Assembly: GCA_021647765.1 (NCBI GenBank)
Contig: JAKIUD010000071.1
Span: 1 to 16,076, forward strand
Direction: 5' to 3'
Source of the DNA: Desulfuromusa sp.
Lineage (GTDB): Bacteria; Desulfobacterota; Desulfuromonadia; Desulfuromonadales; Geopsychrobacteraceae
DNA length: 16,076 nt
The translations under genes and the position numbers were made by a program. This document shows, in pieces, positions 13,532 to 16,076 of the stretch (position 1 is its first letter; each line of letters opens with the position of its first letter). The notes below the pieces were generated by a model. It did not search any database and had not been told where the DNA came from. It was given only the letters and a program-made list of their open reading frames with translations.

Positions 13532-14014
13532 ATGAATATAGCTGAACAAGACCAGGTTTTTATGCAGGCTGCTCTGGATGAAGCAGCTGTCGCAGAGGGT
13601 TTAGCGGAAGTCCCGATCGGGGCAGTTGTGGTGTTTGATGACCAGATTATCGGTCGTGGCCACAATCTGCGTGAGACCAGTAACGACCCGACCACGCATG
13701 CTGAAATCATTGCAATTCGGCAGGCGTCCAAAAAACTTGACTCCTGGCGATTGCTCGATTGTACTTTGTATGTCACGCTGGAACCCTGCGTTATGTGCAT
13801 GGGGGCAATCATCCTGGCTCGAATTCCGTACCTGGTATTCGGTTGTCGTGACCCCAAGGTTGGTGCAGTCGGCTCAATTTATAATTTTGCAGAAGATGAG
13901 CGTTTTAACCATCAGGTTCAAGTCAGAGAAGGTGTTCTACAGCAGGAATGTAGCACTCAATTAAGCAATTTTTTCCGTAAGTTACGGGAGCAGAAAAAAG
14001 AAAAGAATGGTTAG
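13532..14014 (+). CDS. tadA: TadA, tRNA-specific adenosine deaminase
   Basis: Deaminates adenosine 34 of tRNA-Arg(ACG) to inosine. The 160-residue protein carries the cytidine/deoxycytidylate deaminase zinc site: HAE at 56-58 (His56 ligand, Glu58 proton shuttle) and PCVMC at 85-89 (Cys86 and Cys89). PIGAVVV (28-34) and the RDPKVGAVGS motif typical of TadA, ending in a basic C-terminal helix (FFRKLREQKKEK), complete the family picture. I take ATG 13532 as start, with in-frame GTG 13529 and TTG 13526 as alternatives; the RBS is weak. The gene stops 10 nt before a tRNA-Ser. It is housekeeping and unrelated to the BMC. Confidence 0.95.
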   Translation: MNIAEQDQVFMQAALDEAAVAEGLAEVPIGAVVVFDDQIIGRGHNLRETSNDPTTHAEIIAIRQASKKLDSWRLLDCTLYVTLEPCVMCMGAIILARIPYLVFGCRDPKVGAVGSIYNFAEDERFNHQVQVREGVLQQECSTQLSNFFRKLREQKKEKNG

Positions 14015-14024
14015 AATTGAATAC

Positions 14025-14112
14025 GGAGAGGTGTCCGAGAGGCCGAAGGTGACAGACTCGAAATCTGTTGTGGCGCAAGCCACCCGGGGTTCGAATCCCC
14101 GCCTCTCCGCCA
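14025..14112 (+). tRNA. tRNA-Ser(CGA)
   Basis: A complete type II tRNA. The acceptor stem is GGAGAGG (14025-14031) with CCTCTCC (14102-14108), discriminator G at 14109 and an encoded CCA at 14110-14112. The anticodon stem ACAGA/TCTGT encloses loop CTCGAAA with anticodon CGA (14059-14061), reading UCG. A long variable arm (GTGGC GCAA GCCAC) and the T-arm CGGGG TTCGAAT CCCCG are intact. The 88-nt length and long variable arm are right for serine. Confidence 0.97.
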
Positions 14113-14134
14113 TACTATTCTGCTTTGTCATAAG

Positions 14135-14326
14135 TCACTTTCTGGTTAATTCCCAATTCAAATAATAGCGAGCCGCTTTCCGTTCTCCCGTAAGGATCGG
14201 AATTCCCTTGCAGATCAAATCAGCCAGGTGTGTCGCACGCGCGACTTCCCTTAACCACTCCGTGATATCTCCCTGTCCATTCGACGTCTTTCTCAAGACA
14301 GAGTAGTCGTCATCTCGGTTTCCCAC
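14135..14326 (-). pseudogene. Degraded remnant resembling a Fic-family protein C-terminus
   Basis: A 63-codon minus-strand frame between tRNA-Ser and the lysR gene. Its first half, YSVLRKTSNGQGDITEWL, resembles the stretch of Fic (AMPylation) proteins where the core runs into the DITxWLxWFL helix. Its second half, ADLICKGIPILTGERKAARYYLNW, resembles the C-terminal winged-helix end of the same proteins (DLxxKGIL…GRSTRYxL). The catalytic HPFxxGNGR motif and the long segment that should join the halves are missing, so I read it as the deleted 3' end of a lost gene. The GTG at 14326 is simply where the frame begins and no RBS is evident. The match is from memory of family motifs, so confidence is moderate. 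Confidence 0.45.
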
Positions 14327-14344
14327 GTTAGCAATGGCAGGGAC

Positions 14345-15244
14345 TCAGGAACCAATCCGCTTAGCCAGCACCAGAGCTTTAAAGCGCTCAGCCGCAACTG
14401 ACAGCTTAAACCCTTTGGCTTGTAGCAGGTAAAAACTGCGTTTCAGAGGTCCACCTGTCAATTGCAGGGCGACCAGTTCGCCACGCGCTACCTCCACGGC
14501 AACAGCCATCTTTGAAACCACAGCGACACCCAGCCCTGCCAGCACCCCCTGTTTCAATGCTTCGTTACCGCCAACTTCAGCGACTAATCTGTCTGCTGCG
14601 AGAGCAACACCATGTTCTTTCAATCTTAGCTCAAGTGCTTTACGGCTGGCCGATCCGCACTCACGCAACAGCAGTGACACTTCGGCCAGTTCCTTTTCTC
14701 TGATCTTCTCGCGCTCTGCCCAGACATGAGAAGCAGGGACGATGATCACCAGTTCGTCGCCAAAACAAGGGAGTGCGTCAAAGCGTACATCATCGACAAG
14801 ACCGCCAATCAGCGCAAGTTCAAGGCGCTGTTCACACAGATCTTTGACGATGCTCGCGGTGGCAGCCAGGCGTAAATTGACCCTGATCTGCGGATATTCA
14901 TGGCTAAAGTTTGCTATCAACTGTGGCAGGAGGTAAGTACCAGGGATGGTACTGCCACCCAAGAGCAGCTCCCCCTGATTTCCGGCCAGTAATGATTCAA
15001 GCTCACCGAGTGCCTCTTGGCGCAACACAAAGATTCTGTGCGCATAGCCATGCAGCAATCGACCCGCCTCGGTCGGTGCAACCTCACGTCCCAGCCTGTT
15101 TAACAGCTGCGTTCCCAGTCCTTCTTCAAGCTGGCGCACTGCCGTGCTCAAGGTTGGTTGCGTCAGCCGCATCGCCAGAGCGGCCTTGGTGAACCCCCCT
15201 TCTTCGATCACCTGATAAAAAATCTCTAAATGACGCATATTCAT
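14345..15244 (-). CDS. LysR-family transcriptional regulator
   Basis: A 299-residue LysR-type regulator of typical length. The N-terminal winged helix-turn-helix (about 3-62) reads HLEIFYQVIEEGGFTKAA, then LTQPTLSTAVRQLEEGLG and LLNRLGREVAPTEAG, the classical LTTR signature. A LysR-substrate effector domain follows (about 90-290; GELLLGGSTIPGTYLLPQL, LALIGGLVDD, VLAGLGVAVVS). The effector is unknown; the domain is of the general CysB/CbbR type. Start ATG 15244 (or 15238) follows AGG on the minus strand. It is divergent from the transglutaminase-like gene with a 104-nt shared region. Nothing ties it to the eut operon, whose direction and location differ. Confidence 0.93.
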   Translation of the reverse strand: MNMRHLEIFYQVIEEGGFTKAALAMRLTQPTLSTAVRQLEEGLGTQLLNRLGREVAPTEAGRLLHGYAHRIFVLRQEALGELESLLAGNQGELLLGGSTIPGTYLLPQLIANFSHEYPQIRVNLRLAATASIVKDLCEQRLELALIGGLVDDVRFDALPCFGDELVIIVPASHVWAEREKIREKELAEVSLLLRECGSASRKALELRLKEHGVALAADRLVAEVGGNEALKQGVLAGLGVAVVSKMAVAVEVARGELVALQLTGGPLKRSFYLLQAKGFKLSVAAERFKALVLAKRIGS

Positions 15245-15348
15245 AGATAAAACCTATAGGAAGTAGTGTTTTTATCGATATTTTATATTGGACTGGTGGA
15301 TAAATCCAGCTTAAGTTGCCACCCAAACTACATAAATGGAGAGAATCA
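15245..15348. promoter_or_regulatory. Divergent promoter/operator region between lysR and the transglutaminase-like gene
   Basis: The 104-nt AT-rich region must hold both promoters. An interrupted inverted repeat, GATAAAAC (15246-15253) and GTTTTTATC (15268-15276), with one unpaired A, lies immediately upstream of lysR and is a candidate autoregulatory LysR site. A TATATT-like stretch (about 15283-15289) could be a -10 box. A GGAGAG RBS sits 5 nt before ATG 15349. Specific promoter assignments are weak. Confidence 0.35.
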
Positions 15349-15969
15349 ATGAAGAGAATTATCATAGCTGGCATACTCGCCCTACTTTGTATGATCGCCC
15401 TACCCGTGCTGGCGAGTAGCCAAACCGGCAAGGTCACCATGGAATTCGACCTGTCGGAACAAGCCACCGGGCAAGAGGTCAAACTCTGGCTCCCCTACCC
15501 GGTCTCTGACGCTCAGCAACTGATCAGCAAGATTTCATGGCAGGGAGATTTCGCTGATGCCGCCGTTTACACCGACCGCAGCAACAGCAATCCGATGCTC
15601 TTTGCGCGCTGGGACAATAAGGCAACAGCTAGAAAATTGACCCTTAGTTTCAACGCAGAACGCACAGAGCAGAGCAACAAAGATCTGCAGGACTCTACAT
15701 CACCTATCGATCTGGCGATCTTCGCCCCCTATCTGGCGGCAACCAGCATGGGACCGGTCGATGGTCCGGTCAAAGCCCTAGCTGAAGAGATTACTTCTGG
15801 GAAAACGACTATCCTCGCCAAGGCTCGTGCTATCTACGATTGGACAGTCGACAACAGTTTTCGAGATCCGAAAACCCGTGGCTGTGGTCTGGGTGATGTT
15901 CCTCAACTGCTGGGACGTCCCGGTGGTAAATGCGCCGATATCAGTTCCCTTTACGTTGCCATCGTGTAA
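15349..15969 (+). pseudogene. Truncated secreted transglutaminase-like protein
   Basis: ATG 15349 (RBS GGAGAG) opens a clear signal peptide: KR, a hydrophobic stretch IIIAGILALLCMIALPVL, then ASS. A beta-rich N-terminal region follows (VKLWLPYPVSDAQQL, MLFARWDNKATARKL), then the start of a transglutaminase/papain-like core: KARAIYDWTVDN, RDPKTRGCG and the catalytic-Cys motif GGKCADISSLYVA (Cys195). Relatives continue from this motif with RAAGIPAR and the His and Asp of the triad. Here the frame stops at TAA 15967 four residues after SSLYV. The downstream bases do not restore the family in another frame that I can see, so the gene is broken at about 15965 and probably non-functional. Confidence 0.8.
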
Positions 15970-16076
15970 GTTTCCACAATAAACGGCACCGAAGTCTGTG
16001 GATATTTTCAGTTTAATTTGACCTGTCGGAGGAAATTGTCAGACAATATGAGTCTTTTGTGGAAGGCTCTTTTTTT
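15966..16076 (+). mobile_element. Possible left end of an insertion sequence (IS66-like terminus)
   Basis: Similarity to the transglutaminase family stops abruptly at about 15965. The sequence that follows begins GTAAGTTTCC and then AATAAACGGCACC. Termini starting GTAAG are characteristic of IS66-family elements. Near the window end an RBS-like GGAGGAAA (16028-16035) and a possible start ATG (16049) appear. The element, its other end and target duplication lie outside the window, so this is only a hypothesis; a different element or a deletion junction would look the same from here. Confidence 0.35.

Noticed and set aside
14113..14344. Attachment-site duplication of the tRNA-Ser 3' end
   Set aside because: I found no second copy of the tRNA 3' sequence downstream within the window and no integrase gene.
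14513..15192. Plus-strand frames opposite the LysR gene (14512-14703, 14742-14936, 14911-15192)
   Set aside because: No RBS or recognisable domain; all are antisense to a well-supported LysR regulator.

Overview
The window is the greater part of an ethanolamine-utilisation bacterial microcompartment (BMC) operon, followed by a short housekeeping segment and a decayed accessory patch. The organism looks like a Gram-negative anaerobe. Moderate GC, Shine-Dalgarno-led genes, a eut locus without visible EutR or EutV/EutW, and lysR and transglutaminase genes resembling those of Desulfuromonas/Geobacter/Pelobacter relatives point to the former Deltaproteobacteria. That placement is inference from general resemblance; no marker gene fixes it.

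Region 1 (2-12571, all on +) is the BMC operon: eutA (5' end outside the window), eutB, eutC, eutL, a eutK-like shell gene with a putative SAP/Rho-N tail, eutE, eutM1, a nested palindrome, eutM2, a eutT-pduL fusion, a pduM-like gene, eutN, eutQ split into two genes, a 39-codon small ORF, pduS, and two different pduT-like genes. Many junctions overlap by 1-4 nt, or a ribosome-binding site (RBS) sits in the end of the previous gene, so it is probably one transcript. The chemistry is coherent. EutBC splits ethanolamine to acetaldehyde and ammonia using adenosylcobalamin. EutE oxidises acetaldehyde to acetyl-CoA, and the PduL domain makes acetyl phosphate. EutA reactivates the lyase. PduS reduces corrinoid and the EutT domain adenosylates it. 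EutL, EutK-like, EutM1/2, EutN and the two PduT-like proteins build the shell. Six proteins carry amphipathic helices resembling encapsulation peptides, in N-terminal, internal or C-terminal positions.

The unusual parts are the eutT-pduL fusion (with an internal RBS/ATG and an A8 run next to an out-of-frame stop), the split eutQ, the EutK-like protein with a putative nucleic-acid-binding tail, and the pdu-type cobalamin/Fe-S module (pduS plus two pduT paralogues) in a eut operon.

Region 2 (12619-14112): a GTG-started glycerophosphodiester phosphodiesterase gene 47 nt after the operon, which could release ethanolamine from glycerophosphoethanolamine; then tadA (tRNA adenosine deaminase) and a tRNA-Ser(CGA).

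Region 3 (14113-16076): a degraded remnant resembling a Fic protein C-terminus on the minus strand, a minus-strand LysR regulator, and a divergent secreted transglutaminase-like gene cut just after its catalytic Cys by sequence that may be the end of an insertion element. No CRISPR array or intact integrase/transposase gene is visible. No gene-free stretch exceeds 300 bases.
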